Notes under the pieces: generated by a model | Seen by the model: the letters and a program-made list of their open reading frames with translations, nothing else | The model's database searches: none | What the model was told of the DNA's origin: nothing | Shown here: piece by piece, positions 1 through 8,154 of the stretch | Layout of the letters: each line of letters opens with the position of its first letter | Position numbering within the stretch: position 1 is the first letter of the stretch | Program-made: the position numbers and the translations under genes | DNA from: Roseibium suaedae | GTDB lineage: Bacteria; Pseudomonadota; Alphaproteobacteria; Rhizobiales; Stappiaceae | Direction of reading: 5' to 3' | Assembly: GCF_900142725.1 (NCBI RefSeq) | Contig: NZ_FRBW01000005.1 | Location: 186,001 to 250,000, forward strand | DNA length: 64,000 nt

Positions 1-22
1 TCTGCTATCCAACGAGGGACGC

Positions 23-769
23 ATGAGCTTTTCAGACTACAAGACAGCCCTGGTCACAGGCGCATCTGCCGGCATGGGAGCGGCAATCGTTGAGCGTTTC
101 TGCAAGGAAGGCCTCACGGTTCACGCAGTGGCTCGCCGGAAGGACCGGCTTCAGGACCTTGCCGCCCGCACCGGCTGCATTCCCCATGAGCTGGACATGA
201 CCGACTACGCCGGCCTGAATGAACTGCTGGGCAACCTGGAAGTGGATGTTCTGGTCAACAATGCCGGTCTCGGCATGGTCGGCAATCTGACCACGCTGGG
301 CGAAGACGACATCAACAATATGATCGACCTGAACCTGCGCAGCGTGCTGCAGTCGGTTCGTGTCGTGCTGCCAGGCATGATCGCCCGCGATCGCGGCCAC
401 ATCATCAACATCAGCTCGATCGCCGGTCACTATAACTTCGGCGGCAACCCGGTGTATCACGCAACCAAGTCCGCCATTCACATGCTGTCCCAGCAGATCC
501 GCGTGGATGTTCTGGGCAAGCGGATCCGCGTGACCGAAATCTGCCCCGGCCGGGTCGAAACCGAAATCTTCAACACCAATCATGGTGTCTCATCGGGCGA
601 AGAAGCGCATAAGAAATTCTATGAAGGCTATGAAGTGCCAAGCGCCGAGCACATCGCTGACACGGCAGCCTTTGCCGTCAACATGCCAAGCTATGTGAAT
701 GTCGGGCTGATTGAAATCATGCCGACCTTCCAGGTTCCAGGCGGCCTGACCACTTTGAAGACCAAGTAA
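23..769 (+). CDS. SDR family NAD(P)-dependent oxidoreductase
   Basis: A 248-residue classical short-chain dehydrogenase. The N-terminal cofactor motif TGASAGMG (Rossmann fold, near residue 13), the NNAG motif near residue 79 and the active-site YHATK motif (Y-x3-K, near residue 149) are all visible. Length and motif spacing resemble the YdfG-like 3-hydroxy acid / serine / malonic semialdehyde dehydrogenases, but the substrate cannot be read from sequence. GAGGGA lies just before the ATG, which supports this start. An intrinsic terminator follows directly, so this is the last or only gene of its transcription unit. The next genes are on the opposite strand and give no functional hint. Confidence 0.9.
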   Translation: MSFSDYKTALVTGASAGMGAAIVERFCKEGLTVHAVARRKDRLQDLAARTGCIPHELDMTDYAGLNELLGNLEVDVLVNNAGLGMVGNLTTLGEDDINNMIDLNLRSVLQSVRVVLPGMIARDRGHIINISSIAGHYNFGGNPVYHATKSAIHMLSQQIRVDVLGKRIRVTEICPGRVETEIFNTNHGVSSGEEAHKKFYEGYEVPSAEHIADTAAFAVNMPSYVNVGLIEIMPTFQVPGGLTTLKTK

Positions 770-774
770 AAAAG

Positions 775-802
775 AAACCCGCTGCTCCGGCAGCGGGTTT
801 TT
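775..802 (+). terminator. Rho-independent terminator after SDR gene
   Basis: Perfect 11-bp inverted repeat (AAACCCGCTGC / GCAGCGGGTTT, loop TCCG) ending in a short T run, six bases after the SDR stop codon. Confidence 0.9.
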
Positions 803-877
803 AGTTTCGGGTAAACACCATTGCGTCGCTGCAAACCTTCAGTCCCGGCAATGCGGAACTGGCAGCCTGTTCAAAAA

Positions 878-1642
878 CTAGGCCTGCTTTGACAGGGCCG
901 TGATCGAAACTCCGTTTTCCTGCAACTTCGTCCGGATAGTCCTGGCAAGCTGAACTGCACCAGGGGTATCGGAGTGAACCAGAACCGAATTCACTTCCAT
1001 CGCAATGGTTTCACCATCAATGGTCTCGACTGTCTTTTCGCGCACCAGCCGCAACAGGCGGGCAATCACTTCTTCTGCATCCTTGATGACGGCGCCAGGC
1101 CTTGCCCGCGGCGCCAGCTGGCCATCCGCCGTGTAGGCCCGATCGGCAAGAAACAGCCGGTAGCAGGAAAGGCCGGCCTGATGAGCCGCCTTTTCAAGGG
1201 CAGAGCCTGGCAGGACAAGAAAGCGGATCGACTTGTCAAACGACCCAACCGCCCGCACCAGTGCGGACGCGATCACGTCATCGGCCGAAGCCAAATTTCC
1301 AAGCGCACCATGCGGGTTCACATGCGCAATCTTGCGGCCGCAGGTCCGGGCAAAAGCATCCAGCGCTCCGAGCTGGTAAAGAACGTGCTTTTCCAGTTCG
1401 ACCGGATCCATCTGCATGACACGGCGGCCAAATCCCATCCGGTCCGGAAAGCTGACATGCGCACCAAGATCGACCCCGTTTTCAACGGCGACCTTTACGG
1501 TCTGATCCATGATGACAGGATCGCCCGCATGATAGCCGCAGGCAATGTTGGCAGAGGTGATCAGCTGCAGGAGGGACGCATCATCGGCGATGGCGTAGGG
1601 ACCGAACCCTTCACCCAGGTCCGCATTGATGTCGATTTGCAT
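878..1642 (-). CDS. pxpA: 5-oxoprolinase subunit A (LamB/YcsF family)
   Basis: A 254-residue protein of the LamB/YcsF family, recognisable from its N-terminus (DINADLGEGFG), the SANIACGYHAGDP segment and the PHGALGN and VLVHSDTPGA motifs. PxpA acts with PxpB and PxpC in the cytoplasm as the prokaryotic ATP-dependent 5-oxoprolinase, opening 5-oxo-L-proline (pyroglutamate) to L-glutamate. Here it is the last gene of a minus-strand operon that also holds pxpC, pxpB, accC and two biotin-carrier-like genes; the spacing to the upstream carrier gene is 3 bases. Length is typical. Family assignment is secure; substrate follows from the conserved pxpABC grouping. Confidence 0.93.
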   Translation of the reverse strand: MQIDINADLGEGFGPYAIADDASLLQLITSANIACGYHAGDPVIMDQTVKVAVENGVDLGAHVSFPDRMGFGRRVMQMDPVELEKHVLYQLGALDAFARTCGRKIAHVNPHGALGNLASADDVIASALVRAVGSFDKSIRFLVLPGSALEKAAHQAGLSCYRLFLADRAYTADGQLAPRARPGAVIKDAEEVIARLLRLVREKTVETIDGETIAMEVNSVLVHSDTPGAVQLARTIRTKLQENGVSITALSKQA

Positions 1643-1645
1643 GGC

Positions 1646-2089
1646 TTATCCTTTTTGCCCGGAGGTGTCCGGCTCCGGAAAAAACTCGAAAACGGGTGTG
1701 TTGTAACCAACGACGCTGCCTGGCTGGACAAGCGGACGGCCAAGCTTTCCAGCGCTCTCTGCAATCACGGCCATGAGCATCAATCCGCTGCGGACATAGG
1801 CCACAGGCTGTCCTTTGGAAACAGCATCACCTTCCTGCAGCGCTTTCTGCGAAGAGCCCGGATGCGCCGCCAGCAACGTGCCAATCAGAGGCGAGCAAAG
1901 ATGCTCAGCTTTTGCAGAGGCGCGCGTGGGCATGCCTGCGCCAGCGTTCAGGCCCTCCTGCGCTGCCCCGGTCTTGCCGTGAGTGGGCAGTGTCAGAGAA
2001 ACTTTCCGGTCATCCAGCTCATAGCTGACATGGCTGAACCCTTTGGCCAGCATGAGCGCAACAAGCTTGTCGAAGTCTTCGGTATTCAT
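1646..2089 (-). CDS. Biotin carboxyl carrier-like protein lacking the biotinyl lysine
   Basis: A 147-residue AccB-like protein. The N-terminal helix (MNTEDFDKLVALML) and C-terminal biotinyl/lipoyl domain (SPLIGT... to ...VFEFFP) align by eye with acetyl-CoA carboxylase carrier proteins. The attachment motif EAMK(L/M)M is however replaced by RSGLMLM (residues about 100-106): the expected lysine is a leucine. It therefore cannot be biotinylated at the normal place. The ATG at 2089 overlaps the pxpC stop as ATGA, indicating translational coupling; an in-frame GTG at 2101 is an alternative. A second carrier with an intact lysine is encoded upstream at 5124-5549, so this copy may be a structural subunit or a decaying duplicate. 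Confidence 0.8.
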   Translation of the reverse strand: MNTEDFDKLVALMLAKGFSHVSYELDDRKVSLTLPTHGKTGAAQEGLNAGAGMPTRASAKAEHLCSPLIGTLLAAHPGSSQKALQEGDAVSKGQPVAYVRSGLMLMAVIAESAGKLGRPLVQPGSVVGYNTPVFEFFPEPDTSGQKG

Positions 2090-3072
2090 GTCTTGGCCCA
2101 CTTATTGGCGAGGCTCCGCAGCCGCGTTACTTGAGCACGCAAGCCCTCGAGATAGGCTCCCGATGCGGAAAGCGCATCCAGCGCTTCCTCGTAGGTGACC
2201 TGCACAAACTTCAGTTTGTCTCCGGCCTTTGCCTGACCAATGCGCCAGAGATCCGCTTCAATCACGGACCCAATTTTCGGATAGCCGCCCATGGTCGCTG
2301 CATCTGCGAGCTGAATGATGGGCTGTCCGCCGGGCGGCACCTGAATGACGCCGGGAACGATACCGTGCGAACGCAATTCCAGCGTCGTCTTGAGCTTTAA
2401 TTCCAGTCCGGAAAGACGGAAACCGGCTCTATTGCTTTGAACGGTGACATCCCAGTCCGCAGCCCAGAATTCATCTCTCGTCCCGCCTGTGAAGCACTCA
2501 TATTCCGCAGCCGGCACCACGCGAATGGCAATTGCGCTTTCATCGCCGAAGGCGAGAGCCTGGCGAGGGGGCAGCGCGCCTGTGCCGGACGCTGGCAGCT
2601 CCGCATGTCCGTCACCTGAGGGCAACACATCTCCCTTGGAAACGGGCCTGCCTTCAAGACCGCCGAACTCTTCGCGCAGCTGTGTGCTGCGCGAGCCCAA
2701 AACTGCGGGAACATCAATCCCGCCAGCCAGGCAAAGATAGGCACGACTGCCCTCGACCGGAGCTGAAAGCTGCAGAATCTGGCCCGCGCGGGCTTCCATT
2801 GCCCACCATGGCGGAACCGGCTTGCCATCAAGGGTGGCACGGCAATCTGCCCCCGTCAGCGCGAAGGCACAATCTTCCCGGAACAGAAACCGAACGGGCG
2901 GCAACGGAATTTCAAGAGCAGCTGCGTCATCCGCATTGCCCAGCAGAATGTTTCCAACGGCAAGAGCCATGCGATCCATGGCGCCCGACCGGCTGACGCC
3001 GTAGCGGTAGAAGTCGGGCCGGCCGAGATCCTGAACCGTCATCAAGGGGGAGGGGGTGAGGATTTCAATCAT
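2086..3072 (-). CDS. pxpC: 5-oxoprolinase subunit C (KipA / biotin-dependent carboxyltransferase family)
   Basis: A 328-residue KipA-type protein with the family N-terminus (LTPSPLMTVQDLGRPDFYRYGVSRSGAMD) split over residues 5-34, the AYLCLAGGIDVPAVLGSRST segment and a C-terminal VPPGGQPIIQLADAATMGGYPKIG stretch. With PxpB it forms the PxpBC complex that activates 5-oxoproline with ATP. Databases often label the family biotin-dependent carboxyltransferase because of homology to urea amidolyase. Its ATG overlaps the pxpB stop and its own stop overlaps the start of the next gene, so the three are translationally coupled. Confidence 0.93.
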   Translation of the reverse strand: MIEILTPSPLMTVQDLGRPDFYRYGVSRSGAMDRMALAVGNILLGNADDAAALEIPLPPVRFLFREDCAFALTGADCRATLDGKPVPPWWAMEARAGQILQLSAPVEGSRAYLCLAGGIDVPAVLGSRSTQLREEFGGLEGRPVSKGDVLPSGDGHAELPASGTGALPPRQALAFGDESAIAIRVVPAAEYECFTGGTRDEFWAADWDVTVQSNRAGFRLSGLELKLKTTLELRSHGIVPGVIQVPPGGQPIIQLADAATMGGYPKIGSVIEADLWRIGQAKAGDKLKFVQVTYEEALDALSASGAYLEGLRAQVTRLRSLANKWAKT

Positions 3073-3740
3073 GAAAGCACCTCTGCCACCTTGAACCGGA
3101 TCATGTCGCCCGGTTGCAACAAAGCAGGAGGCTGGTTGGCGGGATCAAAAAACACTATGTCGGCGCGGCCGATCGTATGCCAACCACTTGGTCCCTTTGA
3201 GGCAGAAACACCGGTCTGCATGCCAGCAACAGACAGCGAACCGCCAGGAATGCTGAGCAGCGGAACCTTCCGCCGCGGCATGAAGAGACGCGGGTCGAGC
3301 CCTCCAAGGTAACAATATCCGGCATGACTGCCGACGGCATAGACCGTGTAATCAGGCTCGCTGTGAAGACGCACGACGTCGGCGACGCTTAGGCCGGTTC
3401 CCTCGGCAACATCGGTCAGATGCGGTCCGCCCTCGCCACCATAATGGATCGGAATTTCCACGGTTCGGGACTGCGGCTGCAGTTCCTCACCCGAGGCCCA
3501 GCCGTCGTAGAGCTTGCGCTTCAACGTATCAATGCTGCGCGGAGGCTCCTTTAGGATCAGGGTCAGGTTGGTCATGCCCGGGACCGCTTCACCGACCTCA
3601 GGCCAGGAGGAGGCTCGCTCGGCAAGCGCCCAGACCCGCCGCTGGTTATGAATGTCAAAGTCGCCCGGCGCCTCGAACAGCACGGCACTGGATCCAAGAA
3701 GACTGATCCGGGGCTCGGCGAGCACGTTCACAACGTTCAT
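3069..3740 (-). CDS. pxpB: 5-oxoprolinase subunit B (KipI family)
   Basis: A 223-residue KipI/PxpB protein. Family hallmarks are the central IPIHYGGEGGPHLTDVA region, the HSEPDYTVYAVGSHAGYCYLGGL segment and the C-terminal MPRRKVPLLSIPGGSLSVAG and GWHTIGR motifs. It is the partner of PxpC in the ATP-dependent 5-oxoprolinase. Only one base separates its start from the accC stop, and its stop overlaps the pxpC start by four bases. In Bacillus the homologue KipI was described as a kinase inhibitor; in this pxpABC context the metabolic role is the better reading. Confidence 0.93.
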   Translation of the reverse strand: MNVVNVLAEPRISLLGSSAVLFEAPGDFDIHNQRRVWALAERASSWPEVGEAVPGMTNLTLILKEPPRSIDTLKRKLYDGWASGEELQPQSRTVEIPIHYGGEGGPHLTDVAEGTGLSVADVVRLHSEPDYTVYAVGSHAGYCYLGGLDPRLFMPRRKVPLLSIPGGSLSVAGMQTGVSASKGPSGWHTIGRADIVFFDPANQPPALLQPGDMIRFKVAEVLS

Positions 3741-3741
3741 G

Positions 3742-5109
3742 TTACACGCTCCCCCGTTCTTTCAGCAGCCGTTCCAGGTGATGAATATCCACCCCGCCCA
3801 CGATGAAGCCGGGGTCCTCGAGCAGGGAGGCGTGCAACGGCCCGTTGCTTGCGGGGCCTTCGATCTTGAGCTGGCGCAAGGCCCCGCGCATCCTTTCGAT
3901 CGCCTCCGACCGGGTGCGGCCATGTGAAATAACCTTGGCGATCATGGAATCGTAGCTTGCGGGAACTTCGTAGCCTTGAACCAGATGGGTATCGACACGA
4001 ATGCCCGGTCCGCCTGGCAAGGCAAGACGGGTAACGCGGCCCGGACGCGGCTGAAAATTGAAAGGATCTTCAGCATTGATACGGCATTCCAGCGAATGCC
4101 CCTCGCAAACCACATCCTCCTGCCGGATCGACAGTTCGTGGCCCAGAGCAACCCGGATCTGTTCAGCAACAATATCGGTTCCGGTGACCATCTCCGTTAC
4201 GGGATGCTCCACCTGGACCCGCGTGTTCATCTCGATGAAATAGAACGCGCCATCCTCGTAGAGGAACTCAAAGGTCCCTGCGCCTGAATAGCCGATATTA
4301 CGGCACGCTCCGGCGCAAAGCTCCCCGATCTGGGCGATAAGAGCCCGGTCGATGCCAGGCGCTGGAGCTTCCTCGATGACCTTCTGATGGCGTCTCTGCA
4401 GAGAGCAATCCCGGTCGCCCAGCCAGACAGCATTGCCATGCTTGTCGCAGATCACCTGAATTTCCACATGGCGGGGACGGTCGAGAAACTTCTCCATGTA
4501 GATCGTCGGATCCCCAAAGAAGCGTGCGGCTTCCTTGCGTGTCAGTTCAACGGCGCCGACAAGTTCGGAAGCTGAGCGGACAATGCGCATGCCGCGTCCG
4601 CCACCACCACCTGCGGCCTTGATGATAACCGGGAAGCCGATGTCACCCGCGACCGCTGCGATATCATCAGCTGAACCGATCAGGGCGTCATCCGGCCCTG
4701 GAACACACGGCACACCGGAACTGATCATTGCGCGCTTCGCCGCGATCTTGTCACCCATGGTGCGAATGCAATCCGCCGAAGGACCGATAAAGACCCGTCC
4801 CGAAGCCGCAATTGCATCGGCAAAGGCTGCGTTTTCCGACAAGAAGCCATAGCCCGGATGAATCGCACCCGCACCTGTGGCTTCAGCCGCCATAAGCAGG
4901 GCATCCGTATTCAGATAGCTTGCAGATGCAGCAGCCGGCCCGATGCAGACAGCTTCGTCGGCCAGCTCCAGATAAGGAGCTCCCCGATCCGCTTCCGAGT
5001 AGACACAAACCGCCTTGAGCGAAAGCTGGCGGCAGGCACGCAAAATCCGCAAGGCGATCTCGCCGCGGTTGGCGATCAAAACGGTATCAAAGGGAGTTTC
5101 TTGCTTCAT
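3742..5109 (-). CDS. accC: Biotin carboxylase (AccC-like)
   Basis: A 455-residue biotin carboxylase of full length. Visible are the N-terminal IANRGEIALRILRACRQL, the ATP-grasp glycine loop KAAGGGGGRGM (near residue 162), EKFLDRPRHVEIQV, the FIEMNTRVQVEHPVTEM active-site region (near residue 290) and the C-terminal biotin_carb_C domain. It should carboxylate biotin on a carrier protein using ATP and bicarbonate. The gene sits between accB and pxpB, so it may serve a pathway-specific carboxylase rather than the housekeeping acetyl-CoA carboxylase; no accA/accD carboxyltransferase is present in the window. Confidence 0.92.
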   Translation of the reverse strand: MKQETPFDTVLIANRGEIALRILRACRQLSLKAVCVYSEADRGAPYLELADEAVCIGPAAASASYLNTDALLMAAEATGAGAIHPGYGFLSENAAFADAIAASGRVFIGPSADCIRTMGDKIAAKRAMISSGVPCVPGPDDALIGSADDIAAVAGDIGFPVIIKAAGGGGGRGMRIVRSASELVGAVELTRKEAARFFGDPTIYMEKFLDRPRHVEIQVICDKHGNAVWLGDRDCSLQRRHQKVIEEAPAPGIDRALIAQIGELCAGACRNIGYSGAGTFEFLYEDGAFYFIEMNTRVQVEHPVTEMVTGTDIVAEQIRVALGHELSIRQEDVVCEGHSLECRINAEDPFNFQPRPGRVTRLALPGGPGIRVDTHLVQGYEVPASYDSMIAKVISHGRTRSEAIERMRGALRQLKIEGPASNGPLHASLLEDPGFIVGGVDIHHLERLLKERGSV

Positions 5110-5123
5110 CTCGGTCTCGAACG

Positions 5124-5549
5124 TCAGTTCTTGACAAGCCGGAACAGAGGCTGATCCAGCGAGACCTGCTCACCGGGCTTGACCAGCACCTCCTCGACGA
5201 CCCCGGCATGCGGGGCCTGAACGGCGTTGAAAATCTTCATTGCTTCGATGGTGCAGAGCGTATCGCCTTCTGCAACCTTGGAACCAGGCTTCACATAGTC
5301 CGCCGTGTCCGGTTCAGGAGACAGATGTGCAACGCCCATGAATGGCGCCAGCACCAGGTCTTCCTTTGAGCCGCTCTCCTCGGGAGCAGCAGGGACAAGA
5401 GGAGCAGAACTCGACTGAACAGACACGTCACTGGCCGCAGCCGCAGTCTTGACGAGCTTGATGTGCTCCTTGCCGTCTTTCCATTCAAATTCGGAAAGAG
5501 GTGTGGAGTTCATCCAATCCATCAGTTTGCTAAGCCGTTCAATATCCAT
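5124..5549 (-). CDS. accB: Biotin carboxyl carrier protein with intact biotinylation site
   Basis: A 141-residue carrier protein. The N-terminus MDIERLSKLMDWMNS matches the usual AccB start and decides the ATG at 5549 (GGAA six bases upstream); in-frame ATGs at 5555, 5561 and 5576 are alternatives. After an Ala/Ser/Pro-rich linker the C-terminal biotinyl domain carries the canonical EAMKIF motif, with the lysine that BirA biotinylates. It is the first gene of the minus-strand pxp/acc operon and lies 14 bases upstream of accC, its expected partner. Contrast with the lysine-less carrier at 1646-2089. Confidence 0.9.
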   Translation of the reverse strand: MDIERLSKLMDWMNSTPLSEFEWKDGKEHIKLVKTAAAASDVSVQSSSAPLVPAAPEESGSKEDLVLAPFMGVAHLSPEPDTADYVKPGSKVAEGDTLCTIEAMKIFNAVQAPHAGVVEEVLVKPGEQVSLDQPLFRLVKN

Positions 5550-5808
5550 TGACATTTCCATCCGGGAAGCCGGCATTCCGGTCCATTTTCGTAATTTGAA
5601 AACGCTAGCATAAGGCGCTGGTGATGGGGTCAGACGATATTGCTATGTCTTGAGGACCGTGCCTTGACCTCCGGACCTTGCAATCTCCGCCGTTTTCCTG
5701 GGCCTGAGCGCACATCGCCGTCTGCTATCGGCCCATAATGAATGCGTCTTACCTCGCGCGATCTGGCTGCAGTTATTGTTTCAAGGTTATTTCAATGAGA
5801 GGACGTGC
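5550..5808. promoter_or_regulatory. Divergent promoter region, accB / aminotransferase
   Basis: About 260 bases between divergent starts. It must hold the promoters of both the pxp/acc operon and the aminotransferase-RraA pair. I could not identify a convincing -35/-10 pair or operator by eye. Confidence 0.4.
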
Positions 5809-7035
5809 GTGAAAGACGCACGCTGGGAAATGCCGGATTTCAAGCTTGCTAAGCGCGTGACGCGCATCAAGCCCTCCCCCAGTACGGCTGCGGCAGCACG
5901 TGCGAAAGAACTCAAGGCTGCTGGCCGTGACATTGTCGACATGACTGTCGGAGAGCCGGATTTCGACACGCCGGATATCATCAAGCAGGCAGCCGTAGCG
6001 GCCATGCAGGCCGGGCAGACGAAATACACTGCCGTCAACGGAACGCTGGAACTGCGCCAGGCGATTGCCGCCCGGATGAAGCGTCACACAGGTCAGGACT
6101 ATGCTCTTGACCAGATCACTGTCGGCGGCGGTGGAAAGCAGATCATCTTCCTGGCTTTCATGGCATCGATCGACGACGACGATGAAGTCATCATTCCGGC
6201 CCCCTATTGGGTGTCCTATCCGGACATGGTGATTGCCAACGAAGGCAAGCCGGTCATCGTGACCTGCCCGGAAGACAATGGTTTCAAGCTCACACCTGAA
6301 GCTCTGGAAGCCGCCATTACCCCCAAGACACGCTGGCTCGTGCTCAACTCGCCGTCCAACCCGACTGGCGCAGTTTATAATGAGGCCGAACTGAAGGCAC
6401 TTGGCGCGGTGCTCGAGCGTCATCCGCATGTCTTCGTGCTGACCGACGAAATCTACGACGAAATCTGGTTTGGCGAAGGCAAACTGGTAAGCCTCGTGGA
6501 AGCCGTTCCGGCTCTCAAGGAGCGGATCTTTGCCGTCAATGGCGTGTCCAAGAGCTATGCCATGACCGGCTGGCGCCTTGGCTATGCGGTCGGACCGCTT
6601 GTGCTGGTCAATGCGATCAACAAGCTTCAGTCGCAGATCTCATCCTGCCCGTCGTCGATCAGCCAAGCTGCCGCTGCTGCAGCCCTGTCCGGCGATCAGA
6701 GCTTTGTGGCAGAATCCGGCAAGGCCTACCGCCGCCGCCGCGATGTTGCCGTTGAACTGCTCAACGGGATTCCCGGCCTGTCCTGCAAGGCTCCAGACGG
6801 TGCCTTCTACCTGTTCGCCAATTGCAGTGGCGCGATCGGCAAAACGGCTCCCAGCGGACAGAAGATCGAAAACGATCTCGACTTCGTTCTCTACCTTCTG
6901 GACAACGGCGTGGCTGCCATTCACGGCGCAGCCTACGGCCTGTCGCCCTATTTCCGCCTGTCGACCGCGACCTCGGAAGACCTGATCCGTGAGGCTTGCC
7001 GCCGTATCGAGGCTGCCTGCGCCGCGCTCTCCTGA
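5809..7035 (+). CDS. Pyridoxal-phosphate aminotransferase, class I/II (aspartate aminotransferase-like)
   Basis: A 408-residue fold-type I aminotransferase. It shows VGEPDFDTPD near the N-terminus, the NSPSNPTGAVY motif, and VSKSYAMTGWRLGY, in which Lys248 is the PLP Schiff-base residue. The C-terminal FRLSTA contains the carboxylate-binding arginine. The start is chosen as GTG 5809 because AGAGGA lies five bases upstream; an ATG at 5830 is possible and an ATG at 5776 has no ribosome-binding site. It resembles the aspartate/prephenate aminotransferase subgroup, but the substrate is not proven. The downstream RraA-like gene, an oxaloacetate/hydroxy-oxoacid aldolase family, fits conversion of an amino acid to a 2-oxo acid followed by C-C cleavage. 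Confidence 0.88.
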   Translation: MKDARWEMPDFKLAKRVTRIKPSPSTAAAARAKELKAAGRDIVDMTVGEPDFDTPDIIKQAAVAAMQAGQTKYTAVNGTLELRQAIAARMKRHTGQDYALDQITVGGGGKQIIFLAFMASIDDDDEVIIPAPYWVSYPDMVIANEGKPVIVTCPEDNGFKLTPEALEAAITPKTRWLVLNSPSNPTGAVYNEAELKALGAVLERHPHVFVLTDEIYDEIWFGEGKLVSLVEAVPALKERIFAVNGVSKSYAMTGWRLGYAVGPLVLVNAINKLQSQISSCPSSISQAAAAAALSGDQSFVAESGKAYRRRRDVAVELLNGIPGLSCKAPDGAFYLFANCSGAIGKTAPSGQKIENDLDFVLYLLDNGVAAIHGAAYGLSPYFRLSTATSEDLIREACRRIEAACAALS

Positions 7036-7064
7036 AACACCCGTCCCTAACCAGGAAAAATCAA

Positions 7065-7739
7065 ATGGTACATGTCAGAACCAAAATCGAGCGCGCACGT
7101 CCGGAAGATGTCGCAGCACTCTCCAAGTTTTCCGTTGCCACCATTCACGAGGCCCAGGGCCGTCTTGGCGCGGTGAACCAGAAGATCAAGCCGATCGACC
7201 GCAATATGTCCTTCTGCGGTTCGGCCTTCACGGTTCAGTCTGCTCCCCGTGACAACATCATGCTGCAGGTTGCGATCTCCTATGCTCAGCCGGGTGACGT
7301 CATCATCGTCTCCGCCGGAGAATATGAAGACGCCGGCTCCTTCGGCGACGTGCTGGCAAATGCCTGCAAGGCAAAGGGCGTGACCGCCCTTGTCACCGAT
7401 ACCGGTGTCCGTGACACCAAGGAAATCATCGATCTCGGCTTCCCCGTCTTCAGCCTGAGCGTCTGTGTCATTGGCACGGTCAAGGAAACCCTCGGCAAGA
7501 TCAACGATACCATCGTCATCGGTGGCCAGATCGTCCGCCCGGGCGACATCGTGCGCGGCGATGCCGACGGCGTGGTGATCGTCCGCCGCGAGGATGCAGC
7601 AGAAGTCGCAAAGCTTTCCCAGGCCCGCGAAGATGCCGAGGCTGGCTATATCGCTGCCTACAAGGCAGGCAAGAGCGTCATCGAAGTCAGCAATCTTGCT
7701 GGCGTTCTGGCTGCAAAGGGCCTGACGACAGACGAGTGA
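7065..7739 (+). CDS. RraA-like 4-hydroxy-4-methyl-2-oxoglutarate aldolase / oxaloacetate decarboxylase
   Basis: A 224-residue member of the RraA/HMG-CHA aldolase family (LigK/ProA/GalC relatives). The R-D-x2-E metal and substrate motif (GVRDTKEI, near residue 117) and the C-terminal GDADGVVIV signature are present. These class II aldolases cleave 4-hydroxy-4-carboxy-2-oxoacids to pyruvate and commonly decarboxylate oxaloacetate. The ATG at 7065 follows CCAGGAAAA; an upstream in-frame ATG at 6996 lies inside the aminotransferase gene and is rejected. It is 29 bases downstream of the aminotransferase, so co-transcription is likely. RraA proper (RNase E inhibitor) is a homologue but not suggested by this context. 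Confidence 0.87.
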   Translation: MVHVRTKIERARPEDVAALSKFSVATIHEAQGRLGAVNQKIKPIDRNMSFCGSAFTVQSAPRDNIMLQVAISYAQPGDVIIVSAGEYEDAGSFGDVLANACKAKGVTALVTDTGVRDTKEIIDLGFPVFSLSVCVIGTVKETLGKINDTIVIGGQIVRPGDIVRGDADGVVIVRREDAAEVAKLSQAREDAEAGYIAAYKAGKSVIEVSNLAGVLAAKGLTTDE

Positions 7740-7821
7740 TTGCCTTCAGCCACTTCGGTGGCGGGTGACCGAAAGCCCAGACAGACCGCGCGCTCCTCCC
7801 AAGCGGCCCTGTCCAGGCAGC

Positions 7822-7855
7822 AAAGGCCTCCGGGGTATGACCCCGGGGGCCTTTT
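7822..7855 (+). terminator. Rho-independent terminator after RraA-like gene
   Basis: Inverted repeat of 14 bp (AAAGGCCTCCGGGG / CCCCGGGGGCCTTT with one G-U pair) around loop TATGA, followed by TTT on the plus strand. Confidence 0.85.
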
Positions 7856-8068
7856 GCTATTGGGAGCCCGAAAAGGGAAGACGAGGTTCATGTGCCCAGT
7901 CCCAACCTCTGCCCCTCTGCCGGTTCGCCTGCAGAGGCCTCGTCGCGCAAGGTCGTCTCCATCTTTCAACTCGGCTGTTCAAATAGAGATCGATGCCCGC
8001 CAGGCTGTAGAAGGCCTCGAGTACCCCACGCTTGTCGCCAGCTATCGACCTGACCTTCACAAAGAAAA

Positions 8069-8100
8069 AGACCCGGGAGCCTTTCGGCTTCCGGGTCTTC
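8069..8100. terminator. Bidirectional terminator after dctM
   Basis: Inverted repeat AAGACCCGGGAGCC / GGCTTCCGGGTCTT (one wobble pair, loop TTTC). It has an A-rich run on its left and CTTTT on its right, so it could stop transcription of the minus-strand TRAP operon and read-through from the left. Confidence 0.85.
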
Positions 8101-8154
8101 TTTTGTCTCTAGCAGAACCATGTACCGGGCGTTGGTACCTCGTTCTGACGCTCC

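Larger units (their letters stand above)
7740..8154. other. Intergenic region between convergent units
   Basis: A 415-base gap holding two strong terminator hairpins (7822-7855 and 8069-8100). The roughly 210 bases between them show no convincing gene, repeat or RNA that I can recognise. Confidence 0.6.

Noticed and set aside
2089..2101. GTG at 2101 as start of the lysine-less carrier
   Set aside because: The ATG at 2089 overlaps the pxpC stop as ATGA and matches the start pattern of the neighbouring coupled genes.
974..2134. 386-codon plus-strand frame opposite pxpA and the BCCP-like gene
   Set aside because: Antisense to recognisable genes and without motifs; the frame is kept open by codon bias on the true strand.
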